In this document: positions 51,507 to 60,791 of the stretch, one piece after another
Position numbering within the stretch: position 1 is the first letter of the stretch
Layout: every line of letters starts with the position of its first letter
Origin: Pseudomonas arcuscaelestis
GTDB lineage: Bacteria; Pseudomonadota; Gammaproteobacteria; Pseudomonadales; Pseudomonadaceae
Length of the DNA stretch: 64,000 bases
Direction of reading: 5' to 3'
NCBI RefSeq assembly: GCF_016881005.1
Contig: NZ_JACOPV010000012.1
Span: 169,561-233,560, forward strand
Position numbers and translations under genes: made by a program
The notes under the pieces: generated by a model
Database searches by the model: none
What the model was told of the DNA's origin: nothing
What the model saw: the letters and a program-made list of their open reading frames with translations, nothing else

Positions 51507-53716
51507 TGAGTCAGTCCATAATTGGCACCCCCCACAAGCGTATCGACGGCGGTTTGAAGGTGACGGGCGCCGCGCGCTACGCGGCCGATCATGCGCTTGC
51601 AGACATGACCTATGCCTATGGCGTGTTCAGCACCATTGCCAATGGCCGGATCGTCGCCATCGATGATACGCAGGCACGGGCGATGCCGGGGGTGGTTGCC
51701 GTGTTGCACCACGGTAACTTTCCGAAGTTGCACCGCACCCCGGATGTGGCCATGAGTTTCAAGGACATTCTCAGTGCTGCCAAGGTTGATGAGCGTCGCT
51801 TGCCCTTTGAAGACGATGTGGTCTCTTATCCGGGGCAATTTGTGGCGTTGGTCGTTGCGCAAACCTTCGAGCAGGCTCGCGCAGCCTCGTTCGAGGTCAA
51901 GGTCGAGTACGCGCAAAAGCCGGCCATCAGCAACCTCAGCGAGGCACTGCGTCAGAACGGCGTGCGTGAAGGTGGGGGCGGGCACCGCCGAGGCGATGCG
52001 GATGCGGCTTGGCAAACGGCAACCACGCGGTTGGATCAGACGTACACCACGCCGGTGGAAGTTCACAATCCGATGGAGATGCATGCCACCACGGCCTATT
52101 GGCGCGACGGCAAGCTGTATGTCTATGAGGGCACCCAAGGGGTGGTCAATCACCGCAACGTGCTGGCCAATGTCTTTGACCTGCCACCCGATCGCGTCGA
52201 AGTGCATGCGCCCTTCATCGGTTCTGGTTTTGGCAGCAAATTGTGGCCTTGGCCGCACGCCATTGCCGCCTGCGGCGCCGCCAAGGTGGTGCAGCGCCCG
52301 GTGCAATTGGTGCTGCCCAGGGCGCAGATGTTCACCACCAGCGGGCATCGCCCGGAAACTTCGCAGCGCATTCGCCTTGCCACCGATAAAGACGGCAGGC
52401 TGGTGTCGATTCGGCATGAATCGGTGAACAGCACTTCGCCCACCGATGCGTATGTCGAAACCTGCGGTAGCGTCACCCGCAGTTTGTATGCCTGTGCAAA
52501 CGTATTGGTCAGTCACAAAAGCAGTCCACTCAATCGAGGCACCCCGACATCCATGCGTGCACCTGGCGCTGCGCCGGGCCTGTTTGCCCTGGAGTCGGCA
52601 ATCGACGAGCTGGCGCTGTTGCGCGGTGCCGATCCGCTGGCGTTTCGCACACTCAACTTGGCCAGCCGCGATGAGAGCCTGGATCTGCCATGGTCGAGCA
52701 ACCATCTTCCCGAGGCGATCGATACCGCCGCAAAGCGATTTGGCTGGCATGCACGCAACGCCGATGTTGGCTCCATGCGCGACGGCGATGAGCTGATTGG
52801 CTATGGCATGGGCGCCTGTAATTGGGAGGCTTTTCAGGTACCCACCGATGCCCGCGTGATCATTCGTTCGGATGGCACTGTGCTGGCCCAGTGCGGGCAG
52901 CAGGATATCGGCACCGGCACTTACACAGTGGTCGCGCAGACGGTTGCACAGCTGACAGGGCTGCCGTTCGAGCGTATTGGCGTTGAGCTGGGCAGTTCGA
53001 CGTTTCCACCAGGGGCTTTGGCGGGCGGCTCGTGGGCCACAGCCAGCATCCTGCCGGCCATCGCCGGTGCAACCCGGGCGGCATTGGCAACCTTGCGGCA
53101 GTACGCGGTCATGGACGGTGGGTTGCTCGCCGGCGCCAAGGCCGATGACCTGAAGGTAGAGAACGGCCAACTGGTCAACGGTAGCCAGCGGGTCGACTTT
53201 GCCGATGTGCTGGTCCATCAGCGCTTGGGCCGCGCCGAAGGCAGTTTCCAGAGCGGCGCAAAGGATGGTGAATTCTCCTATCGCTCGTTCGGTGTGCACT
53301 TTGTCGAGGTACGCTGGGATCCGGGTATCTCGCGCCTGCGTGTAGCGCGCGTGGTCAGCGCCATTGATGTTGGCAAAGTGGTCAACCCGTTGGCGGCGCG
53401 CAATCAGGTCGAGGGCGCGATCATCATGGGCCTGGGCATGGCGCTGTTCGAGGCAGGTGAAAATGATCCGCGCAGCGGCTTGCCGGTGAACAATAACTAT
53501 GCGGAATACGTGGTGCCGGTGCATGCCGACTCGCCCGATATCGATGTCACCTTGCTGGATTATCCGGACTACAACCTCAGTGAATTTGGTGCCCGTGGGA
53601 TCGGTGAGATCGGCGTGACCGGCCTGGCTGCGGCGGTGGCAAACGCGGTTTACCACGCCACTGGGAAACGCATTCGCAACTTGCCGATTACCAAGGAAAA
53701 GCTGATGACACTTTGA
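51506..53716 (+). CDS. paoC: PaoC-type molybdenum-cofactor subunit of aldehyde oxidoreductase
   Basis: A 736-residue catalytic subunit of the xanthine oxidase family that binds molybdenum cofactor (cytosine dinucleotide form in PaoC) and oxidises aldehydes to acids in the periplasm as part of PaoABC. Characteristic segments are APFIGSGFGSKLWPWPHA, NRGTPTSMRAPGAAPG, CGQQDIGTGTYTVVAQT and, near the C-terminus, FGARGIGEIGVTGLAAAVANAV with the catalytic Glu. Its ATG has an AGGAG site and overlaps the TGA of the extended paoB frame; length and all motifs look intact. A large antisense open frame over it is ignored as a GC-rich shadow. Confidence 0.93.
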   Translation: MSQSIIGTPHKRIDGGLKVTGAARYAADHALADMTYAYGVFSTIANGRIVAIDDTQARAMPGVVAVLHHGNFPKLHRTPDVAMSFKDILSAAKVDERRLPFEDDVVSYPGQFVALVVAQTFEQARAASFEVKVEYAQKPAISNLSEALRQNGVREGGGGHRRGDADAAWQTATTRLDQTYTTPVEVHNPMEMHATTAYWRDGKLYVYEGTQGVVNHRNVLANVFDLPPDRVEVHAPFIGSGFGSKLWPWPHAIAACGAAKVVQRPVQLVLPRAQMFTTSGHRPETSQRIRLATDKDGRLVSIRHESVNSTSPTDAYVETCGSVTRSLYACANVLVSHKSSPLNRGTPTSMRAPGAAPGLFALESAIDELALLRGADPLAFRTLNLASRDESLDLPWSSNHLPEAIDTAAKRFGWHARNADVGSMRDGDELIGYGMGACNWEAFQVPTDARVIIRSDGTVLAQCGQQDIGTGTYTVVAQTVAQLTGLPFERIGVELGSSTFPPGALAGGSWATASILPAIAGATRAALATLRQYAVMDGGLLAGAKADDLKVENGQLVNGSQRVDFADVLVHQRLGRAEGSFQSGAKDGEFSYRSFGVHFVEVRWDPGISRLRVARVVSAIDVGKVVNPLAARNQVEGAIIMGLGMALFEAGENDPRSGLPVNNNYAEYVVPVHADSPDIDVTLLDYPDYNLSEFGARGIGEIGVTGLAAAVANAVYHATGKRIRNLPITKEKLMTL

Positions 53717-54082
53717 GTGCGCGGGGGATGTTCAGGCAAGTCCGGGCATGATGCATGCAAGCGTTCCGGTGATCGAGAAAAGCCAGCAGGCAACCGGTGA
53801 CGCTCCACGGCAAGATGAGCTTGCTGGGCAGAATCTGGAAGGCTTGTCCAAAGATCGCGTATACCAATTTGCCTTCGTGGGCGCCTCTTTGAAGCTGCGC
53901 GGCGCCGATGCAGCGCCGATGCGACCGATGGCCTTAGCCGTACACTGAGGGTATCAAGCGGCGCCTGGCGATGGTTTGTCCGATCGTCAGGCTCAACTCG
54001 ATTTCGGGCATTGGGTAGCGCCTCCTGGGCGCCGCCCGTGTCTGCGGTGCCCAGTTAACCAGCTGGACACCTCCCAGATGCA
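53717..54082. other. Intergenic region after paoC, no clear gene
   Basis: About 366 bases between convergent genes. A 66-codon frame at 53748-53948 lacks a good ribosome site and any recognisable motif, so I do not call it. No paoD/xdhC-like chaperone gene is seen. Confidence 0.5.
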
Positions 54083-56482
54083 CTAGAAGTCGTATTTAAG
54101 ACCGACCGTGGCGTTACGCGGGGTGCCGTAGTAGCTGCTGCCGGCGGTGTTGGTGTAGTACTCCTTGTCGAACAGGTTGTTGACGTTGGCGGTCGCACTC
54201 AACTGGCGGGTGATCGGGTAGCGCGCCATCAGGTCGACCACTGCGTAGTCACCCTGGGTGAAGCGCACGCGGTTGGGGCCCTGGTTGTTGCTGTAGATCT
54301 CGCTCTGCCAGTTCGCGCCACCGCCCACGGTCAAGCCGTTGCCGATACCGCGCATGGTGTAGGTGGTGAACAGCTTGAAGGTGTTTTGCGGAACATTGGT
54401 GTTGAGCTTGCTGCCCGCGGCGTCCTGCACGATGTTACGGCTGAAGCTGGCGCTGGCTTGCCAGTCCGGGGCCAATTCACCGCTCATTTCCAGTTCGAAA
54501 CCACGGGTCTTGGTGCCGGACTCGGCGCGGTAGGCGAAGCCACCGCCGGGAACCGGAACGTTAGGCTCGATGAGGACGGCGAGGTTGTCCTGCTTGATCT
54601 CATACAACGCCAGACCAAGGTTCAGGCGATCGTCGAAGAACGCGGCCTTGCTGCCCACCTCGTAACCGTCGCCTTCGAGCGGGTCGATGTACTGACCGTT
54701 GATGTCCTTGTTGCTCTGCGGTTTGAAGATGCTGGTATAGCTGGCATACACCGACCAGTGTTCGTCCAGGTCATAGACCACCCCGGCAAACGGCGTGACC
54801 ACACCGGTTTCCTTGCGGCGCTCATCAGTGTCTGGCGTAGCGTCGTAGTAGTCGGTCTTGACCGTGTTTTTCCAGTCGTTGACGCGAGCACCGAGAACCA
54901 GCGAGAGATCATTGGTAAGGCGCAGGCGCGTGCTACCGTAGGTGGCAGTCTGGTCTTCCTGGTAGTCGATGCGGCTGGTGGCTGGCAACGGCGGCTTGCC
55001 AGGGGTGTCACCGTTCCAGGTGTAGATGTTGGGGATAGCGTTGCTCCAGCCATCGAACCACCACAGCGGATAGCCGTTGGTACGGTACTCGGTGTGCTGG
55101 CGGGTATAGCCTACGACGGCGTCGTGCTCCAGGCCCCAGAGGTCGAAACTACCGGCGATGTTCAGATCGACGCTGGTCTGCACCGGCTTGGCTTCCCAAC
55201 GCCCGGCCCACAGATTGACCCCGGCCCCGGTGGCTGGATTGGGGTTGCCGCCAGCGGCATAGCCGAGCACTTCATCATATTCGTAGCGATCGCGGTTAAG
55301 CGTCAGCTTGGCTTTCCAGCGCTCGGTGAGGTTTTGCTCGAGGGTGGCGAAAGCGGTCGTGAAGTTGCGGTCGGAGTAGGCCCAACTGGCGGCCGCCGAA
55401 TCCGAACGGGACCATTTGGCCCGCGAGCCGTCGCTGTTGAATAACGGACGACCGCTGCGGGCATGGTCATCGGCCTCGTGGGACTGCGAGTCCATACCAA
55501 AGGTCAGCAAGGTGTCGGGCGTGAGGTCGGCTTCGACCACGCCGTAGAACACTTTCTTGCGCTCGTTGAATCGATCGATGTAGGACTCGTTGTCCTGGTA
55601 GGCACCGACCACGCGGGCGCGCAGGGTGCCGCTGTCATTCAGCGGACCGCCTACGTCGACTTCATTACGTTGGTAATTCCACGAGCCGGTCGCGACCGAG
55701 ACGCTGCTTTTGAAATCGGCGGTCGGGCGCTTGCGAATCAAGTTTACGGTGGCCCCGGGGGTACCCACGCCATTGGTCAAACCGGTGGCCCCGCGAATGA
55801 TTTCGACGCGGTCGTAGAGGATCATGTCGTTGCTCTGGGCCACGGACTTGTAGTTGCTGTCCAGGCGTTGCAAACCATCGATCTGATAGTTCTCTACCTG
55901 GAAGCCGCGCGAGTAAATGTTGCTGGAATCCGAGCCGGCGTTGCCACCCTGGTTGACGTTAAGCCCCGGGGCCTGTTTGACCACGTCCAGGAGCTGGGTG
56001 AGGTTCTGGTCTTCCATGCGCTGGCGGGTCATGACACTGACTGCCTGAGGCGTCTCACGGATCGACAAGGGAAGCTTGGTTGCGGTAGCGGTGGATCCAC
56101 TGGTGTAGGAACCGGTGCCCTCGGTGGTGGCGCCGAGGCCGACGCTGTTGATGCTGGTGGCGCTAAGCTCAAGGGCATCTGCGCTCGGCTGGCTGACGAT
56201 CAATGTGTTTCCGCTTTGTTGGTAACTCAGGCCGCTGCCGGCCAGCAGTCGCGACAGGGCGTCATGCGCCTCCAGTTGGCCGCTGACCGCCGGAGCCTGA
56301 CGACCCTGCACCAGCGCACTGTCGACTGCGATGGTCAACCCTGCGGCTTCGCCCAGCTGACGAAGCGAGGTAGCCAGCGGCTGTGCTGGCAGGTCGAGAT
56401 CGATCGGCGCGGCCAGCACCTGGGTGGCCAGCGTCATGGCCACTGCGGCCGAGAGGGCGCGCAGGGTCGGTTGCATCAACAT
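54083..56482 (-). CDS. TonB-dependent siderophore receptor with signalling domain (second set)
   Basis: A 799-residue outer-membrane receptor. Signal peptide ends near VLAA (about residue 25); the secretin-type signalling domain follows (IDLDLPAQPLATSLRQLGEAAGLTIAVDSALVQG). The plug has ETPQAVSVMTRQRMEDQNLTQLLDVVKQAPG and DRVEIIRGATGLTNGVGTPG; the barrel ends in NATVGLKYDF. It is in the FpvA/FhuE-like group. The ATG at 56482 has an AGGAAA site. It belongs with the FecR-like and FecI-like genes just upstream, transcribed the same way, 125 bases apart, so it is the effector of a second cell-surface signalling circuit. Confidence 0.93.
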   Translation of the reverse strand: MLMQPTLRALSAAVAMTLATQVLAAPIDLDLPAQPLATSLRQLGEAAGLTIAVDSALVQGRQAPAVSGQLEAHDALSRLLAGSGLSYQQSGNTLIVSQPSADALELSATSINSVGLGATTEGTGSYTSGSTATATKLPLSIRETPQAVSVMTRQRMEDQNLTQLLDVVKQAPGLNVNQGGNAGSDSSNIYSRGFQVENYQIDGLQRLDSNYKSVAQSNDMILYDRVEIIRGATGLTNGVGTPGATVNLIRKRPTADFKSSVSVATGSWNYQRNEVDVGGPLNDSGTLRARVVGAYQDNESYIDRFNERKKVFYGVVEADLTPDTLLTFGMDSQSHEADDHARSGRPLFNSDGSRAKWSRSDSAAASWAYSDRNFTTAFATLEQNLTERWKAKLTLNRDRYEYDEVLGYAAGGNPNPATGAGVNLWAGRWEAKPVQTSVDLNIAGSFDLWGLEHDAVVGYTRQHTEYRTNGYPLWWFDGWSNAIPNIYTWNGDTPGKPPLPATSRIDYQEDQTATYGSTRLRLTNDLSLVLGARVNDWKNTVKTDYYDATPDTDERRKETGVVTPFAGVVYDLDEHWSVYASYTSIFKPQSNKDINGQYIDPLEGDGYEVGSKAAFFDDRLNLGLALYEIKQDNLAVLIEPNVPVPGGGFAYRAESGTKTRGFELEMSGELAPDWQASASFSRNIVQDAAGSKLNTNVPQNTFKLFTTYTMRGIGNGLTVGGGANWQSEIYSNNQGPNRVRFTQGDYAVVDLMARYPITRQLSATANVNNLFDKEYYTNTAGSSYYGTPRNATVGLKYDF

Positions 56483-56607
56483 GCAGAGTTTCCTTCTTGT
56501 GTTTGGTTGCTGTAGCACTAACGCGCGAAGGGCGACTTACCCTGATGTCGAAATGAAAATTATTTGCAAAGCCGACAAATGGTATTTCACTCGACCGACC
56601 CTAGGGC

Positions 56608-57543
56608 CTAGCGGGGCAGCAGCACGGTGGTGCCCGCGTCGTCGCGCAAGCGCACCGGGACGACCTGCGGCAGCGACTGGAGGAACCCTTCGACATTGGC
56701 GAGTTGCACTACAGCACTGACGCGCGCGCTGGTGCCAGGCGCAGCGCGCACGGGCGATTGCCGGTAGCGTGACAGGCTGGCGGCAACCTCGGTCAAATCG
56801 GCCTGGTCGAACACCAATCTGCCGGATTGGAACGTGAAGGCGTCGGTGGCGGCGTGGGGCAAACGCTGCAGGTGGCCATCGGCGCCCACTTCAGCAACCT
56901 CACCGTCGCCCAGCACCAGGCTTTCGCCGCTGTGGGCAAGGCTGTCGACCTGCACTCGACCCTCTTCGACACTGACCCGCAGCCGGTCGGGCAGCCGATT
57001 GACCACGAAACGGGTGCCCAGTACCCGCACCCGTGCCAAACCGCTGTCAATGACGAAGGGCCGTTGCGGCTGGCGGGCGACATGGAAGATTGCCTCACCA
57101 TGCACCAGTTCTGCCTGGCGCTGGCCGGGCTCATAGCGCAGGTGCAGGTGAGTGTCGGCATCGAGGATGATTTCGGTTCCGTCTCGCAGATGCTGCGTCT
57201 GTTGTTCGCCAATGCCCGTGTGCAAATCAAGCTCCAGCGGGCCGTATCGATGGGCGTGCCAGCCCAGCGTGCAGCCCACTCCCAACAACACGGCCAGCAT
57301 GCCACCTTGCAGCAAGCGGCGGCGCTGACGCTGAGCATTGCTGCGCTCCATGGCTTTGGCCAGCGCCTCGGTACGTTTGGTAGAGGCGAAGTCGCCCCAG
57401 AGTTCGGCAAGGGCACGGTATTCAGCCACATGGCGCGGGTCGGCCGCGAGCCAGTTGTCAAAATCGGCGTGTTCAGGATGCGCGGCATCGGCGTTGTACA
57501 TGCGCGCAAACCACAACGCTGCCTGTTCGCGAATCGAATTCAT
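56608..57543 (-). CDS. FecR-family anti-sigma factor (second set)
   Basis: A 311-residue FecR protein. The N-terminal DUF4880 region (QAALWFARMYNADAAHPEHADFDNWLAADPRHVAEYRALAELWGDF) precedes one helix (LLQGGMLAVLLGVGCTLGWHA, about residues 75-95). The periplasmic FecR core reads TQHLRDGTEIILDADTHLHLRYEPGQRQAELVHGEAIFHV, RVRVLGTRFVVNRL and RVSVEEGRVQV, and the C-terminus carries the receptor-contact part. It overlaps the sigma gene by four bases (ATGA), and is followed by the receptor gene. This version has the extra N-terminal domain that the first set lacks. Confidence 0.93.
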   Translation of the reverse strand: MNSIREQAALWFARMYNADAAHPEHADFDNWLAADPRHVAEYRALAELWGDFASTKRTEALAKAMERSNAQRQRRRLLQGGMLAVLLGVGCTLGWHAHRYGPLELDLHTGIGEQQTQHLRDGTEIILDADTHLHLRYEPGQRQAELVHGEAIFHVARQPQRPFVIDSGLARVRVLGTRFVVNRLPDRLRVSVEEGRVQVDSLAHSGESLVLGDGEVAEVGADGHLQRLPHAATDAFTFQSGRLVFDQADLTEVAASLSRYRQSPVRAAPGTSARVSAVVQLANVEGFLQSLPQVVPVRLRDDAGTTVLLPR

Positions 57544-58079
57544 GCGCGCAGCAAGTCGCGGGCGTCGCGTAAGGTGACCAAGGCGCGGGCCATATGGCGC
57601 TCGACCATGTTCAGGGAAATTTCCAGCTTTATCGCGATTTCCTTCTGAGCATAGCCCTCGATGCGCGCCAGCCAGAAAACCTCGCGACAGCGCGGTGGCA
57701 AGCAGTCGAGAATACGATGCAGAGCGGTCAGCCGTTGCTGGATGTCGAGCAGGTGTTCTGCCGAAGGCGCAACGTGCTCATCGCGGGCTTCCTCATAATC
57801 AGGCAGCGGCTGCAAGCGGTCATTGCGCCTGTAGTGGTCGATCAACACCGATTGCGCGACTTGCCTGAGGTACGCATTGGGTTGAGTCACAGGCTGGGAA
57901 TGCTGGGCCAGGGCAAAGCGCAACAGGGCGTCATGCAGCACGTCGTAAGCGCGGTGCACGCAGCGGGTCTGACGACTCAGGCTCAGTAGCAGGTCGTTGT
58001 ACGCCCAGCGCAGGTCGATACCTTGCCAATTCAGCGACGGGCTCCGGGGAATTGTCGGGTAGGGAAGGGCAAAGGGCAC
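57540..58079 (-). CDS. FecI-type ECF sigma factor (second set)
   Basis: A 179-residue ECF sigma factor. Region 2 covers WAYNDLLLSLSRQTRCVHRAYDVLHDALLRFAL and QPNAYLRQVAQSVLIDHYRRNDRL; region 4 covers LTALHRILDCLPPRCREVFWLARIEGYAQKEIAIKLEISLNMVERHMARALVTL. This is the FecI kind. The first codon is probably GTG at 58079; no ATG follows before the conserved part. A weak Fur-like stretch lies at 58148-58166. The genes for its FecR and receptor follow. The two sigma factors in the window differ in region 4, so they should not read each other's promoter fully. Confidence 0.9.
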   Translation of the reverse strand: MPFALPYPTIPRSPSLNWQGIDLRWAYNDLLLSLSRQTRCVHRAYDVLHDALLRFALAQHSQPVTQPNAYLRQVAQSVLIDHYRRNDRLQPLPDYEEARDEHVAPSAEHLLDIQQRLTALHRILDCLPPRCREVFWLARIEGYAQKEIAIKLEISLNMVERHMARALVTLRDARDLLRA

Positions 58080-58147
58080 GGTCGGCTGCTCTGTGACACG
58101 ACCGGGCTGGCCGCCTACGGAGCTTAAGCTTTTGTCAAATCCAAGTA

Positions 58148-58166
58148 AATAAGAAGTATTGCTATT
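58148..58166. promoter_or_regulatory. Weak Fur-like site upstream of the second sigma gene
   Basis: AATAAGAAGTATTGCTATT matches about 11 of 19 Fur consensus bases, 70 bases before the sigma start. Weak support. Confidence 0.3.
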
Positions 58167-58237
58167 AGCGTTCTATCTAGGTGAGTGGTGTTTAGCGCGC
58201 GACAGATCGCACCTGGCTTCATCGATCCGGACAACCA

Positions 58238-58882
58238 TCAGGTATTGATAGGCTCGCCAAGCAACATCATCATCGGCGGGTCGTACTCTGCAATGGTCAT
58301 CGCAGTTTTAATCATGATGCAGCCAGGATTATGAAGCTCAAGTGTGCTTTGCAGGTCCGAGTAGTGAGCCAGTGAGAGATCTACTGGTCCTGCCACGCAA
58401 CTGTAAAGCGTCCGGTAGCCCGCCCCCGTGTGTTTGTCGTATGGAACGGTGGCGTGGTCATCGTAGGGGATTTTCTCAAATCGAAAACGCTTGGAGCTTG
58501 AGAAATGAATAACGGTCAAAAGGTCTGCAAAATCGACACTGACCATCCCTAACCTGAACAGCATCAGGCGCATGAACTCAACCAGTGACATCGCCCATTG
58601 CACAAAGGTCTCTTTCAATGGGCCGCCTGCGTCATAGAGCACCTGAACTTCGTTCTCGTTCAGGTTGCGCTTCATCGGTTCCGAATCAACGTAGAATGTC
58701 ACCACTATATTGGTATCTAGCGAGCTGTGCTCTCGAGGCGCGCCAATTAAGAAGAGAACATTGGCAAAATGGTCAGGCACTGAATCAACCGGCGCATCCA
58801 TGGATGACAATGTGGTGGTTGGTCCATAAGGAAATTGCCTAACAATTATGCGGTGATACACGGTTTTGAACGTAAGCGTCAT
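58238..58882 (-). CDS. Hypothetical protein, unrecognised
   Basis: A 214-residue protein (MTLTFKTVYHRIIVR) with an ATG at 58882 after an AGGG site. No signal peptide, membrane helix or known catalytic motif is visible. It looks like a mixed alpha/beta cytoplasmic protein: strands such as HFANVLFLIGAP and TNIVVTFYVDSEP, a helix ETFVQWAMSLVEFMRLMLFRLG, then VSVDFADLLTVIHF. It is more AT-rich than its neighbours and is divergent from another unknown gene at 59112. Base composition and lack of conserved context suggest acquired DNA, but there are no mobile-element signs. I do not recognise its family. Confidence 0.62.
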   Translation of the reverse strand: MTLTFKTVYHRIIVRQFPYGPTTTLSSMDAPVDSVPDHFANVLFLIGAPREHSSLDTNIVVTFYVDSEPMKRNLNENEVQVLYDAGGPLKETFVQWAMSLVEFMRLMLFRLGMVSVDFADLLTVIHFSSSKRFRFEKIPYDDHATVPYDKHTGAGYRTLYSCVAGPVDLSLAHYSDLQSTLELHNPGCIMIKTAMTIAEYDPPMMMLLGEPINT

Positions 58883-59111
58883 CTAAAACCCTGAAAAACC
58901 GAGGATGGATTAAGTTGCGAATGTATCACTAGGTTGTCGGATATTCGATCTGCTACTTCTAGGCTATAGGGCGTTCGACGCCGCAACGACTTTATCATCA
59001 GCTGCGCCTGGACTCACTGGATTGCGCTCGTCCGCGACCCATTTCGTCGCACGTGCATGCAACATGCTGTTGGCGAACCACTGCTCAAACCTACTAACGC
59101 AGACTGCACTT

Positions 59112-59765
59112 ATGTCCTTTGTACCTTCATTTTTTGATTTCCTGATTACTCATCTCCAGCAGGAGGAGCGCCGACGCATGCTGATGTCCATTGCCGTCAC
59201 GGCGGCCCCTGAACATTGGTTGAGTCTGGAAGCTGCAGCGCTCCTGGACGTTAATCGCGCCCGGTTTGGCTTGGGCGAACCTCTGGATGAGCGACACAAC
59301 GTGCCCCGCTGGCTGATCGCTGCCGAGCGCAAAAAAGTAGATGTGTGGATCGAGGATCAGACAGGCGATCAGCCCCCCCATGCTATGGAGTTCAAAGTCG
59401 TCCACAATAATAAAAATGCCTACCAGAAAATATGGGAAATCCGCCGAGACCTGCAAAAGGTAATACCCAATACCGAATCGAATGACCACGTCATTCGCTG
59501 GGGGGTGGTCTTTCTAGTGTTTCATCGATTCTACCAAGATCAAGCCGGCGGTTACGCTGTGAATCCTCAGTTCAAGGATTGCCCGGGAATGCTTCAGGCC
59601 TTCGAACATGCGCTGCATGACGACGAAGAATGGTATGCAGGCGCGCCAAAACTTGAGCTGGCGTTAGAGCCCGTGCATCTTTGCGACATGTCCACGGCAA
59701 ACTATATCGACCCGGCGAGTGGACAGTCTGCTATCTATGTTGCACTGGTAAAAAGAAAACACTGA
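59112..59765 (+). CDS. Hypothetical protein with possible PD-(D/E)xK nuclease motif
   Basis: A 217-residue protein (MSFVPSFFDFLITHLQQEE) starting at the ATG at 59112. The middle part reads VDVWIEDQTGDQPPHAMEFKVV, an Asp followed at about 15 residues by Glu-x-Lys, and then a helix KNAYQKIWEIRRDLQKV. That resembles the D...ExK metal site of restriction-type nucleases, but the preceding Pro-Asp and other supporting elements are weak, so this is only a hint. The stop is one base before a possible GTG start of the sirtuin gene, so the two are probably co-transcribed. No other family is recognised. Confidence 0.6.
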   Translation: MSFVPSFFDFLITHLQQEERRRMLMSIAVTAAPEHWLSLEAAALLDVNRARFGLGEPLDERHNVPRWLIAAERKKVDVWIEDQTGDQPPHAMEFKVVHNNKNAYQKIWEIRRDLQKVIPNTESNDHVIRWGVVFLVFHRFYQDQAGGYAVNPQFKDCPGMLQAFEHALHDDEEWYAGAPKLELALEPVHLCDMSTANYIDPASGQSAIYVALVKRKH

Positions 59766-59766
59766 G

Positions 59767-60558
59767 GTGCCTGCCGTGGAAATTGATCAGGGCGTGGTCG
59801 ATGCACTACAACATGCCAAGCATGTCCTGGTGTTTACGGGCGCTGGCGTTTCCGCGGAAAGTGGAATTCCGACGTTCCGTGATGCGCTATCGGGATTGTG
59901 GGCACGCTTCGACCCCGCCGCCCTTGCTACCCGTGAAGCCTTTAGACGAGATCCGTCATTCGTATGGGGCTGGTATGAGTGGCGGCGAATGCAGGTGTAC
60001 AAAGCGCAACCCAATCTGGCCCATCGGGCGATTGCGGAACTATCCGCCAACGTTGCGAAGCTGACACTGATCACACAGAACGTAGATGACCTGCATGAGC
60101 GTGCCGGCAGTATTGATGTTATCCATCTGCATGGAAGTTTAAGCACGCCACGTTGTTTTGCTTGCGCCAGGTTCGCTGTCGAACCTTTGCCGCCGCCCGA
60201 TGAGCCCATAGAGGGGCGGCACCTGGAGCCGCCGCGTTGCGGTCATTGCGGTGGCAAGCTTCGCCCTGGCGTAGTGTGGTTCGGAGAAAGCCTCCCTACC
60301 CAGGCTCTTGCGCAGTCGTTTGCCGCTGCCAAAGACTGTGACGTACTGCTATCGGTTGGTACATCGGGCGTTGTCGAACCTGCAGCACAAATACCTGATA
60401 TTGCCTGGCGAGCGGGGGCTACCGTGGTGCATATCAATCCTGACACCAAGGGTGTCCGAGGCGCGCGGGAGTTTTGGCTGGAGGGGCGAGCAAGTGAGGT
60501 ATTGCCACAATTGCTGGCAAAGGGGTTCAGGCGACAGAGGATCGAGTTTATTCGGTAA
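59767..60558 (+). CDS. Sir2-family NAD-dependent protein deacylase (CobB-type sirtuin)
   Basis: A 263-residue sirtuin that removes acyl groups from lysine using NAD. Motifs: GAGVSAESGIPTFR for NAD binding, TQNVDDLHERAG, catalytic His in HLHGSL, and the zinc cysteines in CFACA and CGHCGG. A Tyr-x-x-Arg motif (YEWR near residue 79) is the pattern of SIRT5/CobB-type enzymes that remove succinyl or malonyl groups. There is no fused effector domain, so it does not look like a defence Sir2 protein. The start is GTG at 59767, or GTG at 59776, which has a better-spaced GAGG site. It adjoins the unknown gene before it and may act with it. Confidence 0.9.
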   Translation: MPAVEIDQGVVDALQHAKHVLVFTGAGVSAESGIPTFRDALSGLWARFDPAALATREAFRRDPSFVWGWYEWRRMQVYKAQPNLAHRAIAELSANVAKLTLITQNVDDLHERAGSIDVIHLHGSLSTPRCFACARFAVEPLPPPDEPIEGRHLEPPRCGHCGGKLRPGVVWFGESLPTQALAQSFAAAKDCDVLLSVGTSGVVEPAAQIPDIAWRAGATVVHINPDTKGVRGAREFWLEGRASEVLPQLLAKGFRRQRIEFIR

Positions 60559-60791
60559 TTTCGAACTGCACTGGCCACTGCGTTTTCTACTGCATCACCA
60601 TGGCTCGTGATAATACGTGTTCGCCGTGGGCCCCGTCGCGCTTGCGGAGCGTGGTGAAGCCCCAAGCTGGAAGCTGGGTAATTGCAAGGAACATCTCCGC
60701 CTGCCTGGTTTGCACCGCTACCGTTAGGGTATTTGCCCGATGGCGAATGTTCCGCGTAAGCTCGCATCATAGTGCTATGAGGATGGATTCG

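Noticed and set aside
51419..53656. 745-codon antisense frame over paoC
   Set aside because: It mirrors the paoC coding strand, has no recognisable domain, and paoC has all family motifs and a ribosome site.
53748..53948. 66-codon frame after paoC
   Set aside because: No good ribosome site, no conserved motif, and composition like non-coding DNA; not the missing paoD.
59767..60558. Sirtuin as a ThsA- or DSR-type anti-phage NADase
   Set aside because: It has the compact CobB layout with zinc cysteines and a Tyr-x-x-Arg acyl pocket, and no fused sensor or effector domain.
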